From Scolanthus callimorphus (lineage: Eukaryota > Cnidaria > Anthozoa > Actiniaria > Edwardsiidae), in NCBI GenBank assembly GCA_033964015.1, contig JAWWUD010000054.1:248001-312000 (forward strand): a stretch of DNA of 64,000 nucleotides, written 5' to 3'. A program made the translations under genes and the position numbers. Below the pieces are notes generated by a model that saw only the letters and a list, made by a program, of their open reading frames with translations, was not told where the DNA came from and did not search any database. Positions 49,990-62,386 of this stretch are shown here, piece by piece. Numbering within the stretch: the first letter of the stretch is position 1; each line of letters begins with the position of its first letter.

Positions 49990-50844
49990 GGGGGGGGGGA
50001 GGATTTTGGGTAATACAATGTCAAAATGCAGTGATCCTCCCTCTATAAGTACAATGATTAACGTGATTCCCCCCTCAGAGCAGTTTAACGTTTTCGTGAC
50101 CCCCCCCCCCCCCCCCCTATTTAACCTAGTAGAAGACAATTTACAGATAGGAGGATCGCATATTTCTTTCGTTGCGTGCGAAGCGCGCCCGAATTTTGAT
50201 AAACGCATTTCATCAAGCCATTTCATTGATAAAAGCACTTTCACCAAGAAAGTGTAGATGAACATTCCATTTTTTTTAAGTATAGTAAACGCATTTCTAT
50301 GCCTGTAACGTCGAACACACGCTTACTCTTCTTTCGACCAAAGTGACTGCAGGGCATTTTTGGTAGATGTTGTTTTTCCTCGCCAAGATACAGTTGTTCT
50401 TGTGAACGGTGCGAAGGCAGTAGGGTCTTCGCTGCGCGATTTGCCGAAGACTATATTAGATAATTTTCTTTATGCGCGCGAAGCGCGCCGAAATTGTTAT
50501 TATGTATTGAGTGAAGTGAGGTAGAAAAATGCAAATGATAGTCAGAAGTTGCTGGAATAACTACTTAGAAAATTCCTGTGATCCCCCTTTCAGGTACAGA
50601 TACAGATACAGATAGTCTTTATTACTTACAAAACTCCGTTACAGGTGTATATGTACAGTAGTAATAAAGTGTTAAGAAAGGGAAACAATAAATTATTATA
50701 ATTATTATTTGTTGCTTAGGGCACTTTTGCGTTTTCAGGGCTTCAGGTTTTGAGAGATCCCCCCCCCTTTCGCTCGCCCCAAAATGAAGTGATCCCCCAA
50801 AAAATCCTCCCCCCCCCCCCAGGCGATAAATAATGACCGGTCCC
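49990..50844. mobile_element. Harbinger-like element, left end truncated
   Basis: The right end gataaataatgaccggtccc with TAA matches the element at 31323-32524. The left starts at a G tract and ggattttgggtaatac with no terminus. The interior has C tracts at 50100-50116 and a gatacagatacagata repeat near 50600. Confidence 0.75.
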
Positions 50845-51237
50845 TAATTTGTAGATTTGTGGTCCACATTTCGAAATATCACAAAAGGCAGAGGACTGGG
50901 TTCGCGCGGCCAAAGAAATACTTGAAGCGCTTGAAGCGTTTAAAAATGGAAAAATTCTATAAATTCTATAGAATCTATATACATCACCATTTTAGGTGCG
51001 AAAAATACGTCTATCTGTAAAAACTAAAATATATTTTCTCAGCTTCCTCTGGAATTTTTTTACCGGCGCGATAATACACGAACACAACCATGAAGACCTT
51101 TGAAATGAGACTAAATTCAAAGCAACAACTTTTTTTATTTCGAGTAACAAGATTTCTTGCCGCTTTCTTGCACAATTGCTTGAAGTTCTAAAATAATATA
51201 TTCCGTCTTAAAATGTCTAGAAGTAGAACATACCTAA

Positions 51238-51505
51238 TTACCTGGCTCCTTCGTACCAAGAGGCACATAAGGCCTCGATTTCGCTTCTCCAATGGATATG
51301 GTCTTTCGACTCGCACTGCCTCCCAGTTTTCCATCCTGCCTTTTCACTCTCTTTCACCACTGTCCGTCGCCATGTTGTTTTCGGCTAACCGCGCTCCCTT
51401 CTTCCTTCTGGCGCTCAAGACAGCCGTCCTGCACAGGTCATCTCGCTCTTTCCTCATCACATGCCCGATATATCGCCATCTTCTTCTCCTTACATCCTGA
51501 CTCAG
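51238..51505 (-). pseudogene. Non-LTR retrotransposon 3' end (LINE), frameshifted
   Basis: On the - strand one frame reads RRRRWRYIGHVMRKERDDL and, after a shift, the next reads PKTTWRRTVVKE and IHWRSEIEALCASWYEGAR, then TAA at 51238-51240. R.WR.IGHV.R, GRPK.TWRRTV and W...V.ALCA are the conserved C-terminal blocks of a common LINE type in marine invertebrates. Only the last ~88 codons are present. Confidence 0.85.
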
Positions 51506-52627
51506 AGGTTCATCGATGTTTGAAGATACGTATATTCATGTGTTATTGATTCCTCAAAATTGTCTATATTATTAAAATCGCATTGTCAGTGTTCTTGTCA
51601 ACCCCGCCAATCAGAGCGCGGCATTTAAGCGCGTTTCTCACACAGGCAGGCGAAGGTATAAAAAATAAGGGCCATAAAAAATATACGCCGTTTTTAAACT
51701 AAACAATTCACAGTCGATCCATTGAAGAGAAAGTCGAAATCTCACCTGTATGCGTGTTTTTGTTGGAAAAGATTAATCTGCAGCGAAGTTCCAGTTCATG
51801 CGATTTCTTATGCGAGGGACAAAGCCGCCAATGCTGAATTCTTCCACAGAAACTAAGAAAGAACTGAGTTCGCATAGCCGTAAACACCATAGACATCCGG
51901 ACCTAAAACGTTCTGTCACAAATGACTTGCAGGTATGTGCTAGGATAATTCTAATTCGAAAGCTTTTAGCTGAGAAATTGCTTCTCATAGGGCGCGCTAA
52001 CTCTAAATGAATACAGGAAAATGCATCAATTATTCTCTAAATGTAATCGCTACATTTTCAAAGTTAGCGTTAAATACCGATCCTTTTGCTGGAAAGGGTT
52101 TTGTTTGAGTTTTTGTTTAAGTTAGTTGGATTTCTTTAAGGAGTTCTCTGAATTATTTGTAAAGAGTTGCTCTTGCCTTTAAAATTCCGGCAGAGAAATG
52201 AGAGTTTTGTTTCGTAAAACTAGGGCGTTCTATCACAATTGTCAACTCTCCCGGTTTTGCCGAGAGTCTCAATATTTGTTACCCCTATCTCCCGTTAGCA
52301 AGATCTCCCGAAAAAAAAAAAGTTCGTTTGGGGGGTCTCGAAGTACTTTTGTAGCATTTCTCAACTTATCCAAGTGGTACGTTTAGGCTAGACATCGATT
52401 TCACAAAGCTTCAGCCAAACTGACAGACACAGGCAGCTGCTCTTTAAATCAGTTGGAAAAAAAAACGTACAGAAAAGGCGCATAGGTTAATTCACCCCCT
52501 TGAAAAAGTCTACCCCGAAATCCATGAGGACATTCGGTTAGCTCTCTATTGAACTAGCGCCCAAGTGACAGGCAGAAAAGGCGGGATCTAATGAATTCCA
52601 CCCCCTTGAACAAGACTACTCTGAAAT

Positions 52628-53240
52628 CCACGAGGACACGGGTAGCACTATTTCGAGATACAAGATACAAAGATGCAAAGATACAAAGATACGAAGATAC
52701 AAAGATACAAAGATACAAAGATACAAGGTTTCGGATTTCTCATATGTATTAGTGTTACCCGGGTTTCAGCCTCTATATTTTCAAAATATAGATGCAGATG
52801 CTCTTTTTAGCTTAGAAAATATATTGTACTTACGCCGCTTTTGATGGAGATTCTAGATATGCAATCATTTTCGACCAGAGGTTTTCCGTCGCTATCACCT
52901 TCATCAATTGTGCTAGAGGTCAAGACACAGACATGGAAACCATGTTTGCGGTCACTGTAAAACTACAAAACCAAGCTTTAATTGCAAAATTAAACGAATC
53001 AGCTAAAATGAGCATCTGCATCTTATACAAGCTGAAACCCGGGTAACACTAATACGTATGAGAAATCCGATACAAGGATCTTTGTATCTTTGTATCTTCG
53101 TATCTTTGTATCTTTGTATCTTTGTATCTTCGTATCTTCGTATCTTTGTATCTTCGTATCTTCGTATCTTCGTATCTTCGTATCTTTGTATCTTCGTATC
53201 TTTGTATCTTTGTATCTTGTATCTCGAAATAGTGCTACCC
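52628..53240. mobile_element. Inverted-repeat element with octanucleotide arms
   Basis: cgaggacacgggtagcacta at 52631 is inverted near 53240. Each arm then has a run of an 8-bp unit (gatacaaa at 52666-52730; tctttgta at 53088-53220), then gtgttacccgggtttcagc and gatgcagatgctc with their inverses. The central ~190 bp is unpaired. Long frames across the arms are produced by the 8-bp period. Confidence 0.88.
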
Positions 53241-53629
53241 CGAGGACACAAGGTTTAGCTCTATATATCACTTCACTAAACGAGAGCCCGAGTACCACTT
53301 GGATTAAGTCGAGTACTCAGGCTTTCAAGAATCCAAATATTGGACTTAGGAATAATGCATAGAGTTCAATGTGAAGCCAGAGGCATCGTAATATAACATG
53401 AACAGATTCTTGATTAAACATCATACCGTCAAGGGGACGCCACGGCGCAAAGAGCTCACTGAACTCTCGACCAAAGTGAGTATTCCTTACCTAAGCATCA
53501 GATGTTATTCATATTGGAATACTATTTCGAAAAAAAAGTGTTAGAGAAGAGTCTGTTTAATCAATGCTTTCAGAAAATTTTTTTTAACACAACTTTTAAA
53601 AGATAGACTAGTGAGCAAAAACTGTATTC

Positions 53630-53690
53630 ATTTCGTCACCGACGAGTTTCGTCCGGAGCTACGCGGACCAGCGGACTTCTTCAGGTGTTT
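53630..53690 (-). ncRNA. Hammerhead-ribozyme-like / Penelope-type motif
   Basis: On the - strand are CTGAAGA, then GTCCG...CGGAC as a possible stem II, then GAAAC, which fit the hammerhead core CUGANGA...GAAA. After it tcgtc/gacga could form stem III, but the cleavage-site GUH is not in place. Similar sequence is found in the terminal repeats of Penelope-like retroelements (general knowledge). It is probably a decayed relic. Confidence 0.4.
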
Positions 53691-53799
53691 TACAATAATA
53701 CATAGAGCCTGTTGTGCATACTGCTTAACAGTAAATACATTTTAGGGGTACTTTCCATTAGGGGTGTTTAGGACAAGGTGTGTTTAAAGGGGCTCTACT

Positions 53800-54000
53800 A
53801 GCACGCTTGCTGGCCACTTCTATGACACTAAAGTAGCTCAATCTCAATCCAATTCCATCCTCTTGACTAACAGGTCAAACAACCTAGAAACCTAGAATTG
53901 CATTTGTCTAGCAATTGAAAGGTTTTTCTCTTAAACTGGAGGATTATTTTTTGACTACTACGGGCAAATGTACATGTGCTTTCGCGGTTAAAAATTTACT
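53800..54000. repeat. Dispersed repeat, copy B of 7210-7440
   Basis: It matches 7210-7440 in the same orientation (gcttgctggccacttctat ... tggaggattatttt ... aatgtacatgtgctttc). Confidence 0.65.
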
Positions 54001-54239
54001 TATTTTATGTTCACCGTGAGAGCCCCTTTAATTTTAGCTTCGTGTTATTGATCCGATATATGTGGGTTTGCATTCGCCTACGGCGCCCTTTGTTTCTTCT
54101 TTTACAAGAGATTTTCTGTACTGTGTTTATTACCACTGTAGAATGGAACATTAACCGACTAAGCCAGGGGCAAATTAGAAGAGTCACGCCCCATCTAAAT
54201 TGCCCCTGCCGAAGCCAAAAACGAAAGCTTTAACAGAAA

Positions 54240-54930
54240 ACGCTATCGAATGGTTTACGGGTAGGCGCCGCCATCGGGTATGGCTTTTGGGCTTCTTTAT
54301 GTTGTAGGGTGTCGTTATACGCTTGTTGGTCTCTGATAGGTGCATACCCTAGGCTACCCTACAAGCAAATTTCGATCAAGTGGGCCGCATTTAGTATCCG
54401 GTTCCAAAAATTAGTATACTGTGCATCACTTCAGATGCTTCACACAGTGCTACACCGATCACCCCATTTTTTTGTGAACTGGGGGGAGGGGAGGGGGCTG
54501 AGCTCTTGACAAGAGCGGCGTATGTACTAGGCCTTAGTGTTTTTGGCAACCAATCTTCTGTTACCATTCCCACGGTCTCTTAGAGTAAATGAGGTAAAAA
54601 CATGAAAAAAACGGAATTACGTGTCCACTTCATTTTGCCTCTTCGGCACCCCTACTTTTTAGGGTGCTCCGCCGTCCATGTCTACTACAGTCATGTGAAA
54701 ATCTGAAAACATAAACCCTTATTTTCAGACAGACTGAAGTTATTATTCAACATGAGGTGCCTGGCTGTGTTCATCCTTCTTAATCTCTTGTGGCTGCCAG
54801 CGGTGCGAGTGCTAGATATGATCCAAGTATCCACGGCAACCTGCGTAAGCTAAGAAGCCAGAACCGCGGGGAACGGCATGGTAGGCTAGTAAACTTGGAG
54901 TAAGTCAAAGGTTATGCACAGGGGTGTAGA
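54240..54930. other. Intergenic stretch, no supported feature
   Basis: Nothing recognisable except a repeat-like duplicate: gatatgatccaagtatccac and following bases at 54816 recur at 55262 with the gtaggctagtaaac block, an apparent ~450-bp tandem duplication spanning 54816-55440. Confidence 0.5.
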
Positions 54931-54989
54931 AAGGATTTGAGAAGGGGGGGGGGGGGGGGGGGCATATCTCTACAAATGTATGGTGCTCA

Positions 54990-55245
54990 GTGCCATATCA
55001 AGAAAATTTCGCCGACGTTGCAAAACTTCCTTATTAGTAAATCCCCCCTTACCTTATTTGGAAGGTCTGTAAGTACTTTTCCTCATATCTTAGCGAAAAT
55101 AGCAGGAAAATTGACCAAAACTTGCAGATACTCGAGAAACATCCTTCTCTTGGTCGCCATTTTGTTTTTACCCCCCGCCGAGGGACCTGAGTCACGTTTT
55201 GAACACCACAGGCAACCCGCGCGGATTTGACATAAAAACGACAGC
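54990..55245. repeat. Uninterrupted copy of the host repeat at 2329
   Basis: It carries gccgacgttgcaaaacttcc, an unsplit ttatta, ccttatttggaaggtctgta and gaacaccacaggcaacccgc in one run. It serves as the pre-insertion reference for the elements at 2393 and 3878. Confidence 0.75.
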
Positions 55246-55644
55246 ACTTTCTTGATATGCAGATATGATCCAAGTATCCACGGCAACCTGCGTAAGCTAA
55301 GAAGCCAGAACCGCGGAGAACGGCATGGTAGGCTAGTAAACTTAATCAACAAAGCGGATACCATGGAAGCAAAATTAGAGTAAGTCAAAGGTTATACACA
55401 TGAGCGTTGCAAGGATTTGAGAAGGGGGGGGGGGGAGGGAGGTCACATCTGTACAAATGAATGGTGCCCTTTTCAAGCTAACCGATATTTTTCTTAATGT
55501 TTACTGTATTTTCTTCTAAAAAGGGGGGTCACATGCACCCCAGGACCCCCTGGCTATGCCCCTGGCGCAAGTATCGAGTATTGAACCTCGATCTTTCTAG
55601 ATTTCCCGACGAGTTTCAGAGAATTCATTGTTAATCATAATACC

Positions 55645-58600
55645 CACATTAGTTACGAACCGAGTTAATGAGCTGATTTAGTGCGCTTCTGCGCACTACG
55701 TCCAAGCACCAATTTAATTGATTCAAGAGACAAATTAGTATTCAACTTTAGAAGACGGGACTAAAACGGAGCATAGCAACGGGAGTGAGAGCATTTGTTT
55801 TTTCCTTTATATTTCCCTGCACCAGAAATAATGGCGCCTTATAATCAATCAGACATTATGAAGAAAGATGACAATATCCCATGCAGTGGACAGTTTAAAG
55901 ATCGAGAATTCGTAGGATGAATACTTTTGCTCAAAGCGTTGCTATGCAAATCAGTGTTATCTGGAAAAACTTCAAAGCGCGTGCAAACTTCTTCCGCAAT
56001 TTATTACTTACTCGGCATTTTCCAAACGAAATGAAACCTCACACAATTTTTATCAATGTTTCCTTGAGATATTGTGCTAAAAGGAATTTTAATCCGGTAC
56101 GGTTTTAACATATTATTTCACATGGTTTGATACCCACTTCATCTCAAAAGTTCCACATGAATAGGCTCTTGTCATGTTGTTGCTACATAATATTGCTTGA
56201 TAAATTTGAAACATTAATTTGTTTGCCTCTTAAATTCATTTCACTAGCTGGAAATTTAATCAGAAAGTAACCTGGTTATTTGTGCTCGCGATTTGGTGTT
56301 TCTTTTGTAATGTATAGACTGCAAATGCCCTCTCGCTCAAGAATGCTACACACGATACAAAGTGACTCGCGCCCGGATTCAATTGAAAATCAAACGCAAC
56401 ACTCAAAATTCGCGTTCTAAATAAATAAATTCAACTCCATAAGAATAAGTTATTTGTGCTTGCGATTTTGGGTTTCTTTTTTTGTAATATATAGACTTCA
56501 AAGTCACTGTAGAGTCCTATACGCGAGCCTTGATTCAATTGAACATATAAAGAATTGAAACTAAACCTCAAAATTCGCGCTCAAGTAAGTAACTACAGAT
56601 ATGGACAAAATTGTTAAGATCAGAGCAATATTTCATTTGTTTACCACAGTAATTGGCCTGGTAAACTAAACATGGTAAACTAAACGCAGTCAACGGTATC
56701 ATATGGGAACAGCTGCTAGCGGCGAGAATTCAACACTCGAAGAAACGTTTTCCTTTCAGTAAGTTTCCAGTAAATATCCGAAATCCGATCTTTCTGTAAA
56801 TACGAAATATGGATTCAAAACTGTCGTATCTAGGAAAACACCGACGTTCCTCTTGAGAGGCGGAGCCCCCTGGGAGTTGAGTTGGCTCACCAACTCAATA
56901 AAGTCTCCCATCTCTTGCGTTGCTTGTTTGGCCTGTTCCGCCTGTGACTGGGATAAGGCTGGAAGCGGTGTATTTCAAGAGTCCTTGGTTAGGGCTCAAA
57001 GGGGCTCAAAGTCAATAAAAACGTGCTCACTCGTCGAAATGTGTGCGTATCTGTGAGCTTTCATGGATATACCACACGAGAAAGCCTTACATAGAGAAAT
57101 AATCTTAAACGTGTGCCACTCAGCATTCAAAAGTTACCTGGCATCATACGGGGGACTCCCATATGTCGTCGGGCGGGGTGCTCGTCGTATCTTTTAGGCG
57201 TTAAAATTCGGGTTCCAGGGATCTTTTAGGGTTAAGACGAAAAAAGGCCAATTTTCCCCCAAAATGGTACAAAATTCTGTAAACTAGCACTTGGAGTAAG
57301 CAAGAAAGCAACAAATAATGCATGTAGGGCCGAGCTCGGAAGATACCCTCTATCAGTCGATGCCAAATACAGGGCGTTTAATTTCCTAAGGCAAACTCAA
57401 AGAGCCCAGAAGTGGCTTACATATCAATCACGTGTTTCTCGACTGCCTAGAACTAAATAATAAAACGGACTGGCTAGTGAAAATAAAAGACATGATTTAT
57501 ACGCTGGGTCTCGGTGAGCTTTGGATAAACATGACCGAGACACAGCGTATCAATCTGCAACACGCGAATTTCAAAATTGGCTAAGCGAAGTGTCGGATGA
57601 CGACAAAAAAGTGGACATAAAAACAAACTCCTTCAAACTCACGCGCCTGAGGATTAGTGCATCGCCCTGAGCTTTCCTGTCCCGGCAGATGAGCTGCACA
57701 TCAGCCGTGAGCTTTGTCAGATCAAGTGTATAGCTCGAGCAAATATACAGGGTTGATCTGATGCCAGGTAACTTTTGATTGCTGAGTGGCGCACGTTAGG
57801 TAATAGTGTTTTAAATGCTCTGTTACGTTAGGTAACAGTGTTTTAAATGCAAATTCCTAAGATAGCGCCATCTACCAACTATATTCTTTCTCTGTGTAAG
57901 GCTTTCTTGTGTGGCATATCCATGAAAGCTCACAGATACGCACACATTTCGACGGATGAGCACGTTTCTATTGACTTTTGAGCCCTAACCAATGGACTCT
58001 TGAAAAACACCGCTTCCAGCCTTATCCCCAGTCACAGCGGAACAGGCCAAACAAGCCACGCAAGAGATGGGAGACTTTATTGAGTTGGTGAGCCATTTCA
58101 ACTCCAAAGGGGCCCCGCCTCTCAAGAGGAACGTCGGTGTTTTCCTAGATACGACAGTTTTGAAACCATATTTTAATTTACAGAATAAAGACCGGATTTC
58201 GGATATTTTCTTAACTGCAAACTTACTAAAAGGGAAAAGTTTCTTCAAGTGATGAATTTTCGCCGCTTGAGCAGCTCTTCCCATATGATACCGTTGACTG
58301 CGTCAATGTTTAGTTTATCAGGCCAATTACTGTGGTAAACAAATGAAATAATGCTTTGATCTTAACAATTTGTCCATATTCTGTAGTTACTTATTTGAGC
58401 GCGAAGTTCAATTGTTTATATGTTCAATTGGATCAAGGCTCGCGTATAGGATTCTCTACAGTGACTTTGAAGTCTATATATTACAAAAAAAAGGAACCCA
58501 AAATCGCAAGCACAAATAACGTATTATTATGGAGTTGAATTTATTTATTTAGAACGCGAATTTGAGTGTTGCGTTTGATTTTCAATTGAATCCGGGCGCG

Positions 58601-59325
58601 AGTCACTTTGTATCGTGTGTAGCATTCTTGAGCGAGAGGGCATTTGCAGTCTATACATTACAAAAGAAACCCCAAATCGCGAGCACAAATAACCAGGTTA
58701 CTTTCTGATTAAATTTCCAGCTAGTGAAATGAATTTAAGAGGCAAATAAATTAATGTTTCAAATTTATCAAGCAATGTTATGGAGCAACAATATGATAAC
58801 GAGCCTATTCATGTGGAACTTTTGAGATGAAGTGGGTATCAAACCTTGTGAAATAATATGTTAAAACCGTACCGGATTAAAATTCCTTTTAGCACAATAT
58901 CTCAAGGAAACATTGATAGAAATTGTGTGAGGTTTCATTTCGTTGGGAAAATGCCGAGTAAGTAATAAATTGCGGAAGAAGTTGGCACGCGCTTTGAAGT
59001 TTTTCCAGATAACACTGATTTGCATAGCAACGCTTTGAGCAAAATTATTCATCCTACGAATTCTCGATCTTTAAACTGTCCACTGCATGGGATATTGTCA
59101 TCTTTCTTCATAATGTCTGATTGATTATAAGGCGCCATTATTTCTGGTGCTGGGAAATATAAAGGAAAAAAACAAATGCTCTCACTCCCGTTGCTATGCT
59201 CCGTTTTAGTCCCGTCTTCTAAAGTTGAATACTAATTTGTCTCCTGAATCAATTAAATTGGTGCTTGGACGTAGTGCGCAGAAGCGCACTTAATCAGCTC
59301 ATTAACTCGGTTCGTAACTAATGTG
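55645..59325. repeat. 3.7-kb palindrome, arms ~1.5 kb
   Basis: The left arm (55645-57147) and right arm (57759-59325) are inverted copies, starting cacattagttacgaaccgag and ending ctcggttcgtaactaatgtg. The spacer is about 610 bp. The arms differ by a few percent plus small indels. A 63-codon frame (55917-56108 + and 58861-59052 -) differs at only two residues between arms. It may be a foldback transposon or an inverted duplication. Confidence 0.93.
57315..57660 (+). pseudogene. LINE fragment in the palindrome spacer
   Basis: The + strand reads RAELGRYPLSVDAKYRAFNF, then after stops IKDMIYTLGLGELWINM, and QNWLSEVSDDDKKVDI in the next frame. These blocks resemble the region after the reverse transcriptase in cnidarian LINEs (GRYPL, LG.G..W, W.......KL). 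It is decayed and unpaired with the arms. Confidence 0.6.
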
Positions 59326-59331
59326 TAAGGC

Positions 59332-60003
59332 ATGGGTGTTTTTCAAAAAAAATGCGAAAAATACTGAAAAAAATTCTCTAGGGTAGATAAAATATCTTCT
59401 GTAGAATGTTTTTCGTTAAGGTTGCTCTACCCGGTGAGACGTTTCATTTGATGTATTTGGTTACCATGTCAACGGGTTGCGTGACTCGTAAGAGCGTGAC
59501 AAAGGCACAATTTTCTTTCAGTCCTCTGCATTCGATGGGGGTCATACCAATGGTTTCCCAATGGGTCTTATTATGACCAGTGTCGGGCGTATATTACTAT
59601 TCCAACGAGGATGGGTGTCCAAGTTATCCACATTTTAAGAAAAGGAGAGGTATCATGTTACATCATCACAAATAAGGCTATCCTAAAAAACATTTCCAGC
59701 CATCCTCGTTGGATCAATAATCTACACTATATAACAAACACTATAATGCACTCTGGGGAACGATTTCGCTTTTTTCCATTGAATGCAGAGGCCATTTTCC
59801 TAGAAATTAAATTTAAGGTCAGATATCATGCATTTGTTGCCATAGAGACCAACATTGGTGAAAATAATTGAGAATGATCAAAGGTATTCAAATGTAGATT
59901 GTTTGGATCCCTCAGAGGCATTGGTTTTGAGATGGACCACCCCCCTCAGTCTTACGTCCGCCATTTTGGATCGGGCTTCCGCCCAGGCCTTAACTTACCT
60001 GAG
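59332..60003. repeat. ~660-bp dispersed repeat, copy B
   Basis: It matches 8727-9390 in the same orientation and begins within 10 bp of the right end of the palindrome. One internal block (tcttattatgaccagtgtcg) near 59567 is absent from copy A. Confidence 0.85.
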
Positions 60004-60269
60004 ATTAATGAGATGTAAAACAAATGTTATATTCAATAAATCAGCAATCATTTCTAATTCTACTCTTCTATTTCTGCTCCCCTGATTACTTTATCCTGAA
60101 ATGGTAGGTTTTGCGCGACGTTGGTTTTGTGCAAAATTTAATTAAAGCTGTGTGTCACAATACGCGCGCATGCTCCAGGAATGTAAACATTTGGATGGAT
60201 CGAGAAATAGCAAGATTAAATCGGAGTGTTTTCGTGGCTTTCAGCCTTCGCTGGCCATCGTTTACGGGA

Positions 60270-60271
60270 CG

Positions 60272-60312
<41 letters not shown>
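60270..60312. repeat. (ATA)n microsatellite, likely LINE tail
   Basis: About 14 ATA/AAT units. It lies at the left, i.e. the 3' side of the - strand LINE remnant at 60833-61436, where CR1/L2-type elements often end in short repeats. Confidence 0.8.
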
Positions 60313-60314
<2 letters not shown>

Positions 60315-60443
60315 ACTAATTAGCAGTACATCCACTAAAAAGTGGCTCTTCGCCTGCTAATATCTAATAAAAGATAATAATAATAATAATAACTATCTTT
60401 ATTATAAAAATAGATAAAAAATATACTATAATATATAGAGGAT

Positions 60444-60600
60444 ATTACACGGTGGCGCGAAGATATGAATTTTATTTTCGAGTGGCAAAAGCAATATTTT
60501 ACGAACGAGCGCAGCGAGTGAGTAAAATATTGCTTTTGACACGAGAAAATAAAATTCATATCTTCAAGACACCGTGTAATTTTCTTTTTATTATATAGAC
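60444..60600. mobile_element. Hairpin MITE, 'cgagcgcagcgagtg' loop, copy B
   Basis: Arms of about 60 bp (attacacggtggcgcgaaga / a complementary atcttcaagacaccgtgtaa) close on a gaacgagcgcagcgagtga loop. It is more symmetrical than the copy at 46291-46440. Confidence 0.88.
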
Positions 60601-60832
60601 AACCAAGAAAAAATTATTCCAAATTGATTTCCAAGCACTTTTGTTTTGACCGATATCCTCACTAGTGAGGATATGGAATATATGTCACTCAGGACCCGGA
60701 TGTAGCTTCGTATGAGATCTACGAGTGGCGTATTTCCCAGTAAAACACTCCTGTCTATATAATAAATATATATAATTCTACGAGACAGCAATATACACAA
60801 GCGCATAAAAATGTATTTGAGTTAAAAAGATA

Positions 60833-61436
60833 TCATACTTTGACGTGTGCGTTATTTTTCTTAATTAGGTGTTTCTTAAGGGCCCTGGTGAACATAGGAT
60901 AGGTGTTTATTGTTCTTATGTCCACTGGCAGGTTATTAAAAATATTTGGTGCCTGATCTTGGAAGGTCCCGATTTCGCGTTTTGTTGGACGTTGGAGAGT
61001 TGGGGCGTGAGAAGATCTCAAAGTATAAGAGCCTGTGTGGTGTAGATTTAGTGTAAGTGGGCAGCCTTGATCGTACATAGCTTTATGTGCTAGTTTACCT
61101 ATGTTGTGCGCTATGCGGTCCTTTATAGGCAGCCACCCAAGCTTGTTCACATCCTCTAGAGATGCGTACTTAGAAAGTACAAAACCTGCACAGGAGTTCT
61201 GCACCCTTTGCAGCCGTTTTAGTTGGTACTCAGGAAAAGGGCTGAAAATGACATTACAGTAGTCCAACCTAGAAAAGATGAGGCTCTCGACAAGGTGCTT
61301 TCGTATTTGAAAAGGGGCAAAATTTTTCAGTTTTCTCAGAACGCATAAGGTACCATAGCAAGAAGACACTATGTTAGTTATGTGATCACGCCAAGTTAGG
61401 TGCTGATCCCATTGAACACCGAGAAGTTCGCAGATG
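60833..61436 (-). pseudogene. CR1/L2-like LINE, 5'-truncated reverse transcriptase end
   Basis: The - strand frame from 61369 is intact for 178 codons, and the same frame extends upstream to about 61436 (LLGVQWDQHLTWRDHITNIV). It includes SLIFSRLDYCNVIF, LKRLQRVQNSCAGFVL, WLPIKDRIAHNIGKLAHKAM and GTFQDQAPNIFNNLPVDIR, the thumb and C-terminal region of CR1/L2-type reverse transcriptases. The YADD catalytic part is missing: upstream the sequence breaks at a 27-bp tandem duplication (ttctttgttttgagatgcg, 61449-61500). 5' truncation is typical of LINE insertion. Confidence 0.9.
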
Positions 61437-62136
61437 GTACCCTTTCAAGTGTTTCTTTGTTTTGAGATGCGCAGAACTTCTTTGTTTTGAGATGCGCAGA
61501 ACAGCTGCGCAGTTGCGTGGCAGCCTCCCTTTAAAAGTGGAGCTTCCAAAAATTGCCGCCGCAGAAAAAAAACTTTTCAAATTCTTTCCAAAAAAAAAAA
61601 CACCTACAAAGGTCTCCAGGACTCTGTCAAGGTTAAGAAAGAGAGAATACTTCTAAAACTTCCAATGGTGCGTCAAATGTTTTCCTAGGCTTCAATACCC
61701 CCTATTCTTCATTTTCTGTAATTTAATTTTAATTAAGCTTATTACACGCTTTTGCTAGTACTTAAATCCTAGGTTAAATTTTCACCTTCGCGAAGCTCCT
61801 GACCTCGCACGAGTTAAGATATCGTTAGAAAAATGATAACACCTTGAGGGGAACCGTGTGAGGGAATTTCATATCAAGAAAATTTCGCCAAAACCTGTCG
61901 TTTTGCCGACGTTGCAAAACTTTCTTATTAGGAAATACCCCTTACCTTATTTGGAAGGTCTGTAAGTTCTTTACCTCATATCTCAGCGAAAAAAGCAGAA
62001 AAAATTAAAAATACTCGACTATTCCATTTAATGAACTGAACATGAAATTTATACTCGATTTTCATAATTCTGCGAACTCTCGCTAAAGATTTCCAACCGT
62101 CAAACCGCCTTCTGGCTTCCATCAATCAAACTCCCG

Positions 62137-62263
62137 AGTCTTTCGTCGTTACTCTTTGTGCTTTTTGATTGGCCAGCGCCTAAGCAGTGCTAAAATGGCT
62201 TCCTGTCACCCGGGCAACGGTTACGTGCTGGCCAATCAAAAAGTACAAAGAGTAACGATGAAA
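62137..62263. mobile_element. Short hairpin MITE
   Basis: cgtcgttactctttgtgctt at 62143 is inverted as agtacaaagagtaacgatg near 62262, and tttttgattggccagc/gctggccaatcaaaaa continues the arms. Confidence 0.8.
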
Positions 62264-62336
62264 ACATCTACTGTCTACTTTATTGACTGATAAAACTTGC
62301 GCATAACATCAGTATAAATCAATATATATGTATTAA

Positions 62337-62350
62337 GGGACGTGTCATTA

Positions 62351-62386
<36 letters not shown>

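Noticed and set aside
53003..53362. Tyr/Lys/Asp-rich and Leu/Phe/Ser-rich frames over 52.6-53.3 kb
   Set aside because: They come from the 8-bp microsatellite, which keeps all frames open.
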